A stretch of DNA of 64,000 nt, taken from an uncultured Clostridia bacterium (GTDB lineage: Bacteria; Bacillota; Clostridia; Oscillospirales; CAG-272). The notes beneath the pieces were generated by a model. The model made no database searches, was not told the DNA's origin, and saw nothing but the letters and a program-made list of their open reading frames with translations. Below are positions 36,907-46,200 of the stretch, in pieces. Location of the stretch: contig CAMJPL010000013.1 of NCBI GenBank assembly GCA_946407735.1, positions 1 to 64,000 of the forward strand. The letters are read 5' to 3'. Made by a program: the position numbers and the translations under genes. Numbering within the stretch: position 1 is the first letter of the stretch; each line of letters opens with the position of its first letter.

Positions 36907-38721
36907 ATGACTTTGACGCGGGATATTTTTTCGGACAACAGCACCGTTTACATACCTGAAGGGATATATTATCTCGAGGATCCGATCGTGATCCGGGCGA
37001 GGAATCTGCGCATAATCGGAGAAGGAAAGGTCGTTATACGGGGCTGCGCCGTCGTGCGGGGAGACGGTAACGGATATGACGTGCCGAAGCCCGCCGACGG
37101 GTTTTACATCGGCGATCACAAATACAAGATGGCGCGTTATCCGAAGGAGACGGACGAAAACGCACCGTTCGGGGGATATGCCTCAGACTGCATCGGCTTT
37201 GAAAAAACAAAGGGCTGGAAAGATCCGAGGGGCGGTTATCTGCACGCCATGCATAAGCACCTCTGGGGAGGCTTTTCATACCGCATAGAAGGCAAAAATG
37301 AAGACGGATCGCTGATCCTTTCCGGAGGCTGGCAGAACAACCGGCAGATGGGGATGCATGACGAATACCGTTATGTCGAGAATATAAGAGAGGAAATGAC
37401 AGAGCCGGGGGAGTGGTATTACGACGAGAACGAAAAGCGCGTACACGCCATCCTTCTGGACGGAGATTCAGATAAGCCGGCCGAGTCGGCGGTCAATTCC
37501 TGCCTGTTCATTCTTGACTGCTGTGAGAACGTCTCCTTTGAGAATATCATCTTCGAGAGGACATCAAGGACCTTTATGGAGACAAAGGAGCCGCTTCTCA
37601 GGAGCGACTGGACGATATACCGCGGCGGCGCCTTGACTGTAAGGGATTCAAAAAACTGCTCGGTCGACAGATGCGTATTCCGGGATATAGGCTCGAACGC
37701 AGTGTTTGTCGACGGGAACTGCTCGGATATCAGTGTGAAGCGTTCGCATTTCAGGGATATCGGCGCATCGGGCATATGCTTTGTCGGAAAGCCCGATTCT
37801 GTCCGCTCGCCTCTGTTTGAGTACGGCGAGACGCAGTCTTTCAGCGACATAGATCTGACCGCCGGACCGAGATCCGACGATTATCCGAAGAACTGCCTTG
37901 TCGAGGACTGCCTTATCGAGCATGTGGGGATCACGGAAAAGCAGGCGACCGGCGTTGAGATCTCGATGTCATACGGCATAACGGTGAAAAACTCCACGAT
38001 ATGCCATACCTCGAGAGCCGGGATCAATATTTCGGAGGGGACCTTCGGCGGTCACAGGATAGAAGGCTGCGACGTCTTCGATACGGTGCGCGAGACAGGC
38101 GATCACGGCAGCATAAACTCATGGGGCAGAGACAGATACTGGCCTCTCGACGGTCTGGACGACAAGGATGCGGGCAGATACGCGAGGCTCGACATGCTTG
38201 CCCCGAATGAGATAATAAACAACCGGTTCCGCTGCGATCACGGCTGGGATATCGACCTTGACGACGGATCGTCATGGTATGTGATAGAAAATAATCTATG
38301 TCTGAGCGGCGGGATAAAGCTGCGCGAAGGCTTTTTCAGGACCGTAAGGCATAACATATGCTTAAATAATACTCTTCATTTTCACGCATGGTATCCCGAC
38401 AGCTGCGACATTGCCGAGGACAATATCATTTTCGGTCCATACTCGACATACTGTATGCCTGAGAGATGGGGAAAAAAGATAGACGGGAACATACTGTATA
38501 ATCCGGTATCAGCCGGAGCTTGTCACAGCAGAAGGCTGTCCGATCTGTCGGGACAGGATGAGCGATCCGTTGAGATGAAGACGGAATTCACATCTCCTGC
38601 GGCCGGGGATTTCAGCGTAAAATCCCTTCCGGGCTTTGAAAATTTCCCGAAAGAATTCGGAGTGAGATACGCGCCTCTGCGTGAAATCGCTCCGACTCCC
38701 GAGATACCGCACGTAGATTGA
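36907..38721 (+). CDS. Right-handed parallel beta-helix protein
   Basis: A 604-residue protein whose short repeated strands (NVSFENIIFERTS, NCSVDRCVFRDIG, DISVKRSHFRDIG, GITVKNSTICHTS) fit a right-handed parallel beta-helix as in pectate-lyase-like and GH110/GH28-like enzymes. The ATG at 36907 has AAAGG upstream; 36 codons before it are in frame but lie across the promoter. There is no signal peptide, so it is probably cytoplasmic. The opening (STVYIPEGIYYLEDPIVIRA) is the usual N-cap of this fold. It is probably a glycoside hydrolase or lyase on imported sugars; the exact family is not identified. Confidence 0.82.
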   Translation: MTLTRDIFSDNSTVYIPEGIYYLEDPIVIRARNLRIIGEGKVVIRGCAVVRGDGNGYDVPKPADGFYIGDHKYKMARYPKETDENAPFGGYASDCIGFEKTKGWKDPRGGYLHAMHKHLWGGFSYRIEGKNEDGSLILSGGWQNNRQMGMHDEYRYVENIREEMTEPGEWYYDENEKRVHAILLDGDSDKPAESAVNSCLFILDCCENVSFENIIFERTSRTFMETKEPLLRSDWTIYRGGALTVRDSKNCSVDRCVFRDIGSNAVFVDGNCSDISVKRSHFRDIGASGICFVGKPDSVRSPLFEYGETQSFSDIDLTAGPRSDDYPKNCLVEDCLIEHVGITEKQATGVEISMSYGITVKNSTICHTSRAGINISEGTFGGHRIEGCDVFDTVRETGDHGSINSWGRDRYWPLDGLDDKDAGRYARLDMLAPNEIINNRFRCDHGWDIDLDDGSSWYVIENNLCLSGGIKLREGFFRTVRHNICLNNTLHFHAWYPDSCDIAEDNIIFGPYSTYCMPERWGKKIDGNILYNPVSAGACHSRRLSDLSGQDERSVEMKTEFTSPAAGDFSVKSLPGFENFPKEFGVRYAPLREIAPTPEIPHVD

Positions 38722-38752
38722 TATCAAGTCATTTTTATGCTGATTAAGCAAA

Positions 38753-38800
38753 AATACCGCGTCCTTTACCTGTTCACGGACGCGGTATTCTTTGTTTTTA
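38753..38800. terminator. Bidirectional terminator
   Basis: A 12-bp perfect stem (38753-38764 with 38778-38789) and T-rich tail. It serves the beta-helix gene and the converging hydrolase. Confidence 0.9.
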
Positions 38801-38802
38801 TG

Positions 38803-39669
38803 TCATTCAGCCTGTTTTACTATAGCCCTGAAATATGAAAGCGATAATTCGTCACGGCTTCTTACGACGGCTATTTCCGGATGGAACTGTATGCCGAGTA
38901 CGAACCGTCTGTCCGGCCTTTCAACGGCTTCTATCAGCTGCACTCCGGACGTGTCTGTGACGGCTGTAACGACGAGTGAGGTGCCAGACACGCTTTTTAC
39001 AGCCTGATGATGCCATGATGGGACGCTTGGTATGACGTCAGTTTCTACGATACGGTAAAGCAGGGAATCGGTGTCGGTGACTGAAACGTCATGAGCGGCG
39101 AAATTACGGTATCCGCCCGGGACGTCGGGCTCTTTACGGTGCTCGTGATAATATGTTTTTCCCATTCCTTCGATATAACAGCCGATATCCTGTATCATGT
39201 CGGCGCCCGAAACGACCGCCAGTACCTGAATGCCGCGGCAGATCGCGAGGATAGGTATATCATTATCCAGGCAGTATGACATAAGGATGAAATCGGAGAC
39301 ATCCCGCTCGGCGCAGAAGCCTTCTCTCGATTCGATATTCTGCGGCCTGAGATAAAGGTTCGGGCTGATATCCTCGCCGCCGGGGAATACTATCGCCTTT
39401 ATCCCGCGCATGACCTTTTCGGCATCGGAGATATCCGCGTGGTTCGATCTGAGCAGATTCGCCGCGTCAAGGCTGAGACATCCGTATTCATCCGCTCCGT
39501 CTGCGAGAGTCTTGCCGTGATAGGGAAGAGCGGAAGACAACACCTGATCGAGCACTACCGGTCTTCCTCCGGCGGCTTCGATCGACTTCAAGACTCCGAC
39601 AAACGATTGGGCGTTCTGATCCTTTCTCCACGCCACTCCCACTGCGGGCCTGTTATCCGTGAATGACAA
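38803..39669 (-). CDS. Gamma-glutamyl-GABA hydrolase-like (peptidase C26)
   Basis: A 288-residue class-I glutamine-amidotransferase-like hydrolase. The triad is Cys144 in AICRGIQVL, and His263/Glu265 in QFHPE. The early motif FPGGEDISPNLY is typical of PuuD and related gamma-glutamyl hydrolases, which cut gamma-glutamyl amides such as gamma-glutamyl-GABA. A segment at 185-215 (YRNFAAHDVSV) matches the substrate loop. It stands alone, so the pathway is unknown. Confidence 0.9.
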   Translation of the reverse strand: MSFTDNRPAVGVAWRKDQNAQSFVGVLKSIEAAGGRPVVLDQVLSSALPYHGKTLADGADEYGCLSLDAANLLRSNHADISDAEKVMRGIKAIVFPGGEDISPNLYLRPQNIESREGFCAERDVSDFILMSYCLDNDIPILAICRGIQVLAVVSGADMIQDIGCYIEGMGKTYYHEHRKEPDVPGGYRNFAAHDVSVTDTDSLLYRIVETDVIPSVPSWHHQAVKSVSGTSLVVTAVTDTSGVQLIEAVERPDRRFVLGIQFHPEIAVVRSRDELSLSYFRAIVKQAE

Positions 39670-39974
39670 AGCTAACGTTTCTCCAAAATATAAAACTGAC
39701 AGTATGAAAATGAAAACTGATTAAGTATAGCATGCGGAGGACCGGAATTCAATACACCCGGTGTAAAATAAAGAACTGATGAGGATTATTTAATGCAAAT
39801 TGTAGAAAGATAACGACAATTATAGTTAGATGTGTTTAACTTATGAACATAGTTTACGGATTATTAATCGTTTTTTTCCTCAGTCCTGTTTATATGACAC
39901 GCGAAGAGTGTTATAATATCAGGAGTTGGATTTCTATAATAATATGACTTAATTACAGGAGGTCATATATACAT
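39670..39974. other. AT-rich upstream region of pyruvate:ferredoxin oxidoreductase gene
   Basis: A 305-base gene-free region. A TATAAT at 39912-39917 is the best -10 box, with a poor -35 (TTTATA, 39889-39894); a second TATAAT lies near 39936. An inverted repeat TGTTTA-N5-TGAACA occupies 39833-39849, a possible operator. Strong ribosome site AGGAGGT just before the ATG. Confidence 0.6.
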
Positions 39975-42900
39975 ATGGCAAGAAAATTCAAGACCATGGA
40001 CGGCAATGAAGCCGCCGCCCATGTCTCGTACCAGTTTACCGAAGTAGCCGGTATCTACCCGATCACTCCTTCATCGCCGATGGCCGACCATTCCGACATC
40101 TGGGCAGCTCAGGGCCGCACCAATATGTTCGGACAGCCTGTCAAGGTCGTTGAGATGCAGTCTGAGGGCGGCGCTTCCGGTACCGTTCACGGCTCTCTTT
40201 CCGCCGGCGCTCTCACCACCACTTATACCGCTTCTCAGGGTCTTCTCCTGATGATCCCGAATATGTATAAGATCGCCGGCGAGCTGCTTCCGGGCGTTTT
40301 CCATGTTTCCGCCCGCGCTCTCGCCTCTCACGCTCTTTCCATCTTCGGTGATCACAGCGACGTCATGGCCTGCCGTCAGACCGGCTTCGCCATGCTCTGC
40401 TCGAACAGCGTTCAGGAGGTCATGGACCTCGGCGCCGTAGCGCATCTTGCCGCTATCAAGGGACGCGTTCCGTTCCTTCACTTCTTCGACGGCTTCCGCA
40501 CCTCTCATGAGATCCAGAAGATCGAAGCCTGGGACACCAACGACGAATTCCTGAAGAGCCTTGTCGATATGGACGCCGTTGAGGAGTTCCGCGCCCGCGC
40601 TCTCAACCCCGATCATCCAGTTCTCCGCGGCACCGCCCAGAACCCGGATATCTTCTTCCAGGCCCGTGAGGCTTCCAACGTCTACTACGACGCCGTTCCG
40701 GCCATCGTGGAAGACTACATGAACAAGATCAACGCCCAGATCGGCACCGATTATAAGCTGTTCAACTATTACGGCGCTCCCGACGCCGAGAAGATCTTCA
40801 TCGCCATGGGCTCCGTCTGCGAGACCGGCGAGGAGACTATCGACTACCTCGTCTCCAAGGGCGAGAAGGTCGGTATGATCAAGGTCCATCTCTACCGTCC
40901 GTTCAGCGTGAAGCACCTCATCGACGTTATCCCTGATACCGTCAAGAAGATCGCCGTCCTCGACCGCACCAAGGAGCCCGGCGCTCTCGGCGAGCCGCTT
41001 TACCTCGACGTCGTTTCCGCTCTCCGCGGCACCAAGTTCGAGAATGTTCCGGTTTACGGCGGACGCTACGGCCTCGGTTCCAAGGATACCACCCCGGCCA
41101 ACGTCATCTCCGTTCTCCGCAATCTCGACGAGGAGAAGCCGATCGATCACTTCACCGTCGGCATCACCGATGATGTGACTCATCTGTCCCTGCCCGAGTA
41201 CGAAAGCCCCGACACCGTTCCGGCCGGCACCGTTTCGTGCAAATTCTGGGGAATCGGCTCCGACGGCACAGTCGGCGCGAACAAGGATTCCATCAAGATC
41301 ATCGGCGACCACACCGACAAGAAGGCTCAGGCATACTTCGCCTATGACTCCAAGAAGTCCGGCGGTCTTACCATCTCGCACCTCCGCTTCGGTGACAAGA
41401 ACATCCGTTCCACCTATTATGTAAACAAGGCTGATTTCGTCGCATGCCACAACCAGGCTTATATCGGCAAGTACGATATGACCCGTGACATCAAGGACGG
41501 CGGAACCTTCCTTCTGAATACCATCTGGACTGCCGACGAGCTCGAGGAGAAGCTCCCCGCTTCCGTCAAGCGCGATCTCGCCAACAAGCATGTGAACTTC
41601 TACATCATCGACGGCGTTCACATCGCCCGTGAGATCGGTCTCGGCAACCACTTCTCGCTCGCTCTGCAGGCCGGCTTCTTCAAGCTTGCCAACATCATCC
41701 CGATCGACGACGCCGTTACCTTCATGAAGAACGCCGCTACCAAGAAGTTCGGCAAGAAGGGCGAGGACATCGTCAGGATGAACCATGAGGCCATCGACCG
41801 CGGTATCTCCGCTCTGGTCAAGGTCGACGTTCCCGCTTCCTGGGCTGACGCCAAGGATGAGTGCGTCTGCGCCGACGAGGCTCCGAAGTCCGGCAACGGA
41901 ATGCTCAACTACTTCATCAAGGACATCCTTGAGCCGGTCAACGCTCAGAAGGGCGACGATCTGCCGGTATCCACGTTCGAAAAGTATGCCGACGGTACCT
42001 TCCCGCAGGGTCTTGCCGCTTATGAGAAGCGCGGCATAGCCGTTGACGTTCCGAGCTGGAATCCCGCAAACTGCATCCAGTGCAACTTCTGCTCCTATGT
42101 CTGCCCGCACGCCGCTATCCGTCCGGTAGCCATCAAGGACGGCGAGGAGATTCCGGAAGGCATGAACACCGCCGCCATGACCGGAATGCCCGGATATAAG
42201 TTCGCCATCGTCGTTTCTGTCCTCGACTGCACCGGATGCGGCTCCTGCGTATCCGTATGCCCGGGCAAGAAGGGCGAGAAGGCCATCTCGATGAAGCCGC
42301 TTGAGGAAGAAGAGAGCAAGCAGGCTTACTTCGATAAATTCGCTTATACCGCCTGCGACGACGCCGACGTGCTTGCCAAGTTCAAGCCGAACGCCGTCAA
42401 GGGTTCTCAGTTCAAGCAGCCGCTGCTTGAGTTCTCGGGCGCCTGCCCCGGCTGCGGAGAGACTCCGTACGCCAAGCTCGTGACCCAGCTCTTCGGCGAC
42501 CGCATGTTCATCGCCAACGCCACCGGCTGCTCGTCTATCTGGGGCGGCTCGGCTCCTTCCACTCCTTATACCGTAAATAAGGAAGGCAAGGGTCCGGCGT
42601 GGGCCAACTCCCTCTTCGAGGACAACGCCGAGTACGGTCTGGGTATGGCCGAGGCCATGCAGCAGCGCCGCGCCGGTCTTGCCAATGACGTCAATGCCAT
42701 CATCGCTCTTGAGAACTGCCCTGAGGCCATCAAGGCTGCCGGAGCCGAATGGCTTGAGAAGATGAACGATGTCGAAGGCTCCAAGGCTGCCGGCTGCAAG
42801 CTCGTCGAGGCCTGCAAGGCCAAGGCTGAGTGCGAGTGCGAATGCGGCAAGCTCGCGAAGAAGATCGTTTCCAAGGCTGACCTCATGACCAAGAAGTCCA

Positions 42901-43535
42901 TCTGGATTCTCGGCGGTGACGGCTGGGCCTATGATATCGGCTTCGGCGGACTTGACCATGTTCTCGCTTCCCGTGAGAATGTCAACGTCCTCGTCTTCGA
43001 TACCGAGGTTTACTCCAACACCGGCGGACAGGCTTCCAAGTCCACTCCTACCGGCTCGACCGCTCAGTTCGCTGCCAACGGCAAGCCGACCAAGAAGAAG
43101 GATCTCGCCGGAATCGCCATGTCCTACGGCTACGTCTACGTCGCTCAGGTCGCCATGGGCGCTGATATGAATCAGTGCATCAAGGCCATCTCCGAGGCTG
43201 AGGCTTATGACGGCCCGTCCATCATTATCTGCTACTCGCCGTGTATCAACCACGGTATCAAGGGCGGTCTGAAGGGCGCCATGGCTGAGATGAAGAAGGC
43301 CGTATCCGCCGGATACTGGTTCAACTTCCGCTTCAACCCGGACGCCGAGAAGCCGTTCACCCTTGATTCCAAGGCTCCGACCGACTCCTACGCCGACTTC
43401 ATCATGAACGAGACCCGTTACTCCGCTCTTACCCGTACCTTCCCGGATCGCGCCAAGGTGCTGTTTGAGAAGGCCGAGGATGAGTCAAAGGCGAAGTACG
43501 CCAAGCTCGACGGTCTTACCAAGCTGTATGACTGA
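39975..43535 (+). CDS. nifJ: Pyruvate:ferredoxin (flavodoxin) oxidoreductase
   Basis: A single-chain 1186-residue enzyme that converts pyruvate and CoA to acetyl-CoA and CO2 and reduces ferredoxin, the central catabolic step in anaerobes. Domains in order: N-terminal POR domain (MDGNEAAAHVSYQFTEVAGI, YPITPSSPMAD), gamma domain, two ferredoxin-type clusters near residues 695-765 (CIQCNFCSYVCPHAAI, CTGCGSCVSVCPG) and the thiamine-diphosphate domain (GACPGCGETPY, then GGDGWAYDIGFGG and NTGGQASKSTPTGS). Length agrees with the family (about 1170-1190). Codons are strongly biased to C-ending forms, unlike most neighbours, indicating high expression. Monocistronic with a strong ribosome site and terminator. 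Confidence 0.97.
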   Translation: MARKFKTMDGNEAAAHVSYQFTEVAGIYPITPSSPMADHSDIWAAQGRTNMFGQPVKVVEMQSEGGASGTVHGSLSAGALTTTYTASQGLLLMIPNMYKIAGELLPGVFHVSARALASHALSIFGDHSDVMACRQTGFAMLCSNSVQEVMDLGAVAHLAAIKGRVPFLHFFDGFRTSHEIQKIEAWDTNDEFLKSLVDMDAVEEFRARALNPDHPVLRGTAQNPDIFFQAREASNVYYDAVPAIVEDYMNKINAQIGTDYKLFNYYGAPDAEKIFIAMGSVCETGEETIDYLVSKGEKVGMIKVHLYRPFSVKHLIDVIPDTVKKIAVLDRTKEPGALGEPLYLDVVSALRGTKFENVPVYGGRYGLGSKDTTPANVISVLRNLDEEKPIDHFTVGITDDVTHLSLPEYESPDTVPAGTVSCKFWGIGSDGTVGANKDSIKIIGDHTDKKAQAYFAYDSKKSGGLTISHLRFGDKNIRSTYYVNKADFVACHNQAYIGKYDMTRDIKDGGTFLLNTIWTADELEEKLPASVKRDLANKHVNFYIIDGVHIAREIGLGNHFSLALQAGFFKLANIIPIDDAVTFMKNAATKKFGKKGEDIVRMNHEAIDRGISALVKVDVPASWADAKDECVCADEAPKSGNGMLNYFIKDILEPVNAQKGDDLPVSTFEKYADGTFPQGLAAYEKRGIAVDVPSWNPANCIQCNFCSYVCPHAAIRPVAIKDGEEIPEGMNTAAMTGMPGYKFAIVVSVLDCTGCGSCVSVCPGKKGEKAISMKPLEEEESKQAYFDKFAYTACDDADVLAKFKPNAVKGSQFKQPLLEFSGACPGCGETPYAKLVTQLFGDRMFIANATGCSSIWGGSAPSTPYTVNKEGKGPAWANSLFEDNAEYGLGMAEAMQQRRAGLANDVNAIIALENCPEAIKAAGAEWLEKMNDVEGSKAAGCKLVEACKAKAECECECGKLAKKIVSKADLMTKKSIWILGGDGWAYDIGFGGLDHVLASRENVNVLVFDTEVYSNTGGQASKSTPTGSTAQFAANGKPTKKKDLAGIAMSYGYVYVAQVAMGADMNQCIKAISEAEAYDGPSIIICYSPCINHGIKGGLKGAMAEMKKAVSAGYWFNFRFNPDAEKPFTLDSKAPTDSYADFIMNETRYSALTRTFPDRAKVLFEKAEDESKAKYAKLDGLTKLYD

Positions 43536-43567
43536 TTTTCGTCGGATAATAGCAACTGACTGATAAT

Positions 43568-43600
43568 ATCCCCTCTGCCGCGGATAACGGCAGAGGGGAT
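43568..43600 (+). terminator. Terminator of nifJ
   Basis: A 13-bp perfect stem (43568-43580 with 43588-43600); the following T tract is short. Confidence 0.85.
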
Positions 43601-43650
43601 TTCACATATAATATACGGAAGCTCAAATATTAAACATTCTGTGAAAGCCA

Positions 43651-43679
43651 TTGACAACAGAGATGTTTTGTGGTATAAT
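43651..43679 (+). promoter_or_regulatory. SigA promoter of tRNA-Gly
   Basis: Consensus TTGACA at 43651-43656, 17-base spacer ending TGTGG, TATAAT at 43674-43679. The element TGTGGTATAAT also occurs in the tRNA-Met promoter. Confidence 0.92.
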
Positions 43680-43690
43680 ATCTACATCAT

Positions 43691-43764
43691 GCGGGTGTTG
43701 TTCAATGGTAGAATTCCAGCCCTCCAAGCTGGCTGCGTGGGTTCGATTCCCATCACCCGCTCCA
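43691..43764 (+). tRNA. tRNA-Gly (TCC)
   Basis: A 74-base cloverleaf: acceptor GCGGGTG/CACCCGC, anticodon loop CCTCCAA with anticodon TCC, T loop TTCGATT, and an encoded CCA end. Confidence 0.95.
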
Positions 43765-43766
43765 GG

Positions 43767-43795
43767 AGCTTTCGGCTATGCCGGAAGCTTTTTTA
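43767..43795 (+). terminator. Terminator of tRNA-Gly
   Basis: A 10-bp stem with one G-T pair (43767-43776 with 43780-43789), running into TTTTTT. Confidence 0.85.
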
Positions 43796-43801
43796 TATTG
43801 T

Positions 43802-43835
43802 GATCCCCGACATATAAGTGTATATGCCGGGGATC
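43802..43835. terminator. Hairpin downstream of RpiB-like gene
   Basis: An 8-bp GC-rich stem (43802-43809 with 43828-43835) extended by CATATA/TATATG. It is placed to end the minus-strand rpiB-like operon; no T run follows. Confidence 0.55.
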
Positions 43836-43852
43836 GCTGTATTCTTCTGCGT

Positions 43853-44425
43853 TTATTCTTCCGGTCTGGTCTCGAGCTTCAGCGGATAATCACCGAGATG
43901 TTTCAGCTTGAAGCCGTTCTTTTTATATTCCTCATAATCGAACGCATTGAGCTCGTCGATAGCCAGTTTATGGAACTCATAGAAATTGTGCCACCATTCA
44001 TACCCGGATCCGAGGGATGCGCCGAGATAAGCGTCGGCGATATCGCATCCCATTGCCGGAGCGACATAAAACGCTCCCATGGCGAGAACATTGACGCCGT
44101 TTCCCGTGATTGCCCTGAGCGCCGCGGGAACGCTCTCAACGACGCCGGCGTGGATACCAGGGACCTTGCTCGCCGCGATATGGATCCCCATACCGGTGCC
44201 GCAGAAGAGAAGGGCTCTTTCAAATTCACCTTCGGCTACGCGTGACGCAACGCGAAGACCGACGCGGTGAAACATATTCTCTGTATCGTCGGAATCCGGA
44301 TCGGTGACTCCGAGATCGGTGATCTTCCAGCCCTTTTCGCGAAGGTGTGCGCAGACAGCCTCCTTGAGCGGATATCCGGCGAAATCGGCTCCGACTACGA
44401 GATACTTGTCCTTGATCGTTTTCAT
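43853..44425 (-). CDS. RpiB/LacA/LacB-family sugar-phosphate isomerase
   Basis: A 190-residue isomerase of the ribose-5-phosphate isomerase B family. The signature is GADFAGYPLKEAV near the N terminus, catalytic Cys75 in LLFCGTGMGI, and GNGVNVLAMGAF. It is longer at the C terminus than RpiB (about 150) and ends in a Trp/Tyr-rich tail, so the substrate may be another pentose or hexose phosphate. Third gene of the minus operon with the amidohydrolase and GH127; AAAGGAG lies before its ATG. Confidence 0.88.
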   Translation of the reverse strand: MKTIKDKYLVVGADFAGYPLKEAVCAHLREKGWKITDLGVTDPDSDDTENMFHRVGLRVASRVAEGEFERALLFCGTGMGIHIAASKVPGIHAGVVESVPAALRAITGNGVNVLAMGAFYVAPAMGCDIADAYLGASLGSGYEWWHNFYEFHKLAIDELNAFDYEEYKKNGFKLKHLGDYPLKLETRPEE

Positions 44426-44451
44426 AATGACTCCTTTCGATGTGTTTGTGA

Positions 44452-46176
44452 TTATACTATGTTAAGCCATGTTGTGTAGAACCCGCCGCTTATTCCGAGG
44501 TGGGCGAAATCCTTTAATGCGGCTCCGCTCCCGAGATTCAGGGAGCATCCGGTTTCATCAAAGGAATACCGTGCGGCCTCGATCTCTGATTTGTTTATCG
44601 AATATCTGTCCGTCAGATCAATATTGCCGCTCGACTGCGTGTCCATACCGAGCAGCAACGGTCCCTTATATACGCTGGTTCTGCCTTCGAAATCCTCCTT
44701 ACCGGAAAGATATCTGAGCGAGAAGTCAAGAGACAGGTGTATCTCGATGCTGCCGGGACAATGAACGCTCAGATACCCGCTGCTAAGAACAGGTATCTTT
44801 CTTCCGCCTGTTTCTATTATTGTATCCTTCGACCATGAAGGGATCCTGACGCATATATCCCCGCTGAATTTCTCGGCGGAAACCGCGATTTCTCCCGAAT
44901 ACGGGTATTGTCCGCCTATATTCAGGATCGCACCGTTTTCGCATCTTACGGAAGCGCTTGCGAAGCTGTTTATATAAATGACTCCGTCATCCTCGGTGAC
45001 GCCCCATTCCGAAAGCATACCGATACCTCTCGGAGCGTTCACGGAGCAGCAGTTGAGCTCAGGTGATCCGGGACGGCTCTGGAAAACGATGGACGTCGTG
45101 TTGGAGTATTTGTATCCCTCCATCGGCGTGTCATATGTAGACCATCTTCCAGTCGGCGACCATGCTCCCATACAGGCGTTGTAAAGTGCCAGCTCGAGAT
45201 GATCGATAATATCGGTGTCGCCCGTAAGCTTATATATCTCGACCGCAAGCGCGTTGTAAGCTATCACGCAGCAGGTCTCGATCGCTCCTTTTTTGAAAGG
45301 CGTTCCGACAGCCTGTTCGTTTGTCGAAAAAGCCCCGGTATTGTGGACGTCTGTTTTAAGTATCGAGTAGAAGATATGCGCTGCCGTGTCGAGATATGTT
45401 TTATTGTCTGTCGCCCTGTACAGCTCGACAAGTCCCATTATGATATGCAGGCTTTCCCATCTCGGCTTCGCGCACTGATAATATTCCTCTCCTTTTGACG
45501 AGCTTCTGATATAGTCTCCGGCTCTTTCGTCCGTCAGGTCATCTGTTATATTCAGGGCGAAATCAAGATAATCCTTATTTTTCGTTATGTTGTAAAGAAG
45601 CGCGAAGGCGTGAAGGACAGAGAGATTCATCTCAGAGCTTCCGATATCAACGATCCAGCGTGAAACGGCGTCTTTATTATAGAATTTGCTAATAAACAGT
45701 CCGGCCGCCTTTTTAACCGATGCGAGAAGAGCGTCGTCGCCGGTCTCACCGTACCAGAGCAGCATCCCGAGCATGATATGATAGTGAGACCATGAATCCC
45801 ATGTCCCGTTTTTTTCATCGGGATTCTGTGAAAAGGCTCCGGTGAGGCGGCAGTCTCTGCAGTAGCAGCCGAGATAGCCGTCCTCAGCCTGCGTCGAGAT
45901 AAGCTCACGGATAAAGCCGCTGATCTCGTCATGGATCCTTCTGTCATGAGTCAGCTTGTAAATATAATAGGCTCCGGTTATGTATTTTCCGGCAAACTCA
46001 CCCGACCACGGCAGAAGATCCCTGTATGGCTTTTTGTCTCTTTCCCTGAAAATATCGATTATGGCGGGATTTGTCTCTCTCAATCCGAGAAGCCATCTTT
46101 CTGTGATATTCGCCGCGAGTCTTCCTACCGGGTCATTTACGGAAACGGTATAATCCGAAGATATCATCTGAGACAC
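44452..46176 (-). CDS. GH127-family beta-L-arabinofuranosidase-like protein
   Basis: A 574-residue glycosidase with an alpha/alpha toroid. The catalytic zinc site is visible: Glu300 and Cys302 (IETCC) and Cys376/Cys377 (LNCCSVN), matching the Glu/three-Cys site of Bifidobacterium HypBA1, in which the first of the Cys pair is the nucleophile. GH127 enzymes remove beta-L-arabinofuranose from plant glycans and glycoproteins. There is no signal peptide, so it acts inside the cell. It lies 24 bases after an amidohydrolase gene and before an RpiB-like isomerase, consistent with a pentose route. Confidence 0.88.
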   Translation of the reverse strand: MSQMISSDYTVSVNDPVGRLAANITERWLLGLRETNPAIIDIFRERDKKPYRDLLPWSGEFAGKYITGAYYIYKLTHDRRIHDEISGFIRELISTQAEDGYLGCYCRDCRLTGAFSQNPDEKNGTWDSWSHYHIMLGMLLWYGETGDDALLASVKKAAGLFISKFYNKDAVSRWIVDIGSSEMNLSVLHAFALLYNITKNKDYLDFALNITDDLTDERAGDYIRSSSKGEEYYQCAKPRWESLHIIMGLVELYRATDNKTYLDTAAHIFYSILKTDVHNTGAFSTNEQAVGTPFKKGAIETCCVIAYNALAVEIYKLTGDTDIIDHLELALYNACMGAWSPTGRWSTYDTPMEGYKYSNTTSIVFQSRPGSPELNCCSVNAPRGIGMLSEWGVTEDDGVIYINSFASASVRCENGAILNIGGQYPYSGEIAVSAEKFSGDICVRIPSWSKDTIIETGGRKIPVLSSGYLSVHCPGSIEIHLSLDFSLRYLSGKEDFEGRTSVYKGPLLLGMDTQSSGNIDLTDRYSINKSEIEAARYSFDETGCSLNLGSGAALKDFAHLGISGGFYTTWLNIV

Positions 46177-46200
46177 CTCACGCTGAAAGCAGATAGCCTG

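Noticed and set aside
39833-39849. Inverted repeat before nifJ as a Rex operator
   Set aside because: TGTTTA-N5-TGAACA departs in spacing and sequence from Rex sites; kept only as an unassigned repeat.
40071-43253. Long antisense open frame of 1060 codons inside nifJ
   Set aside because: It mirrors the codon bias of nifJ, has no ribosome site and a low-complexity Gly/Glu/Val-rich product.
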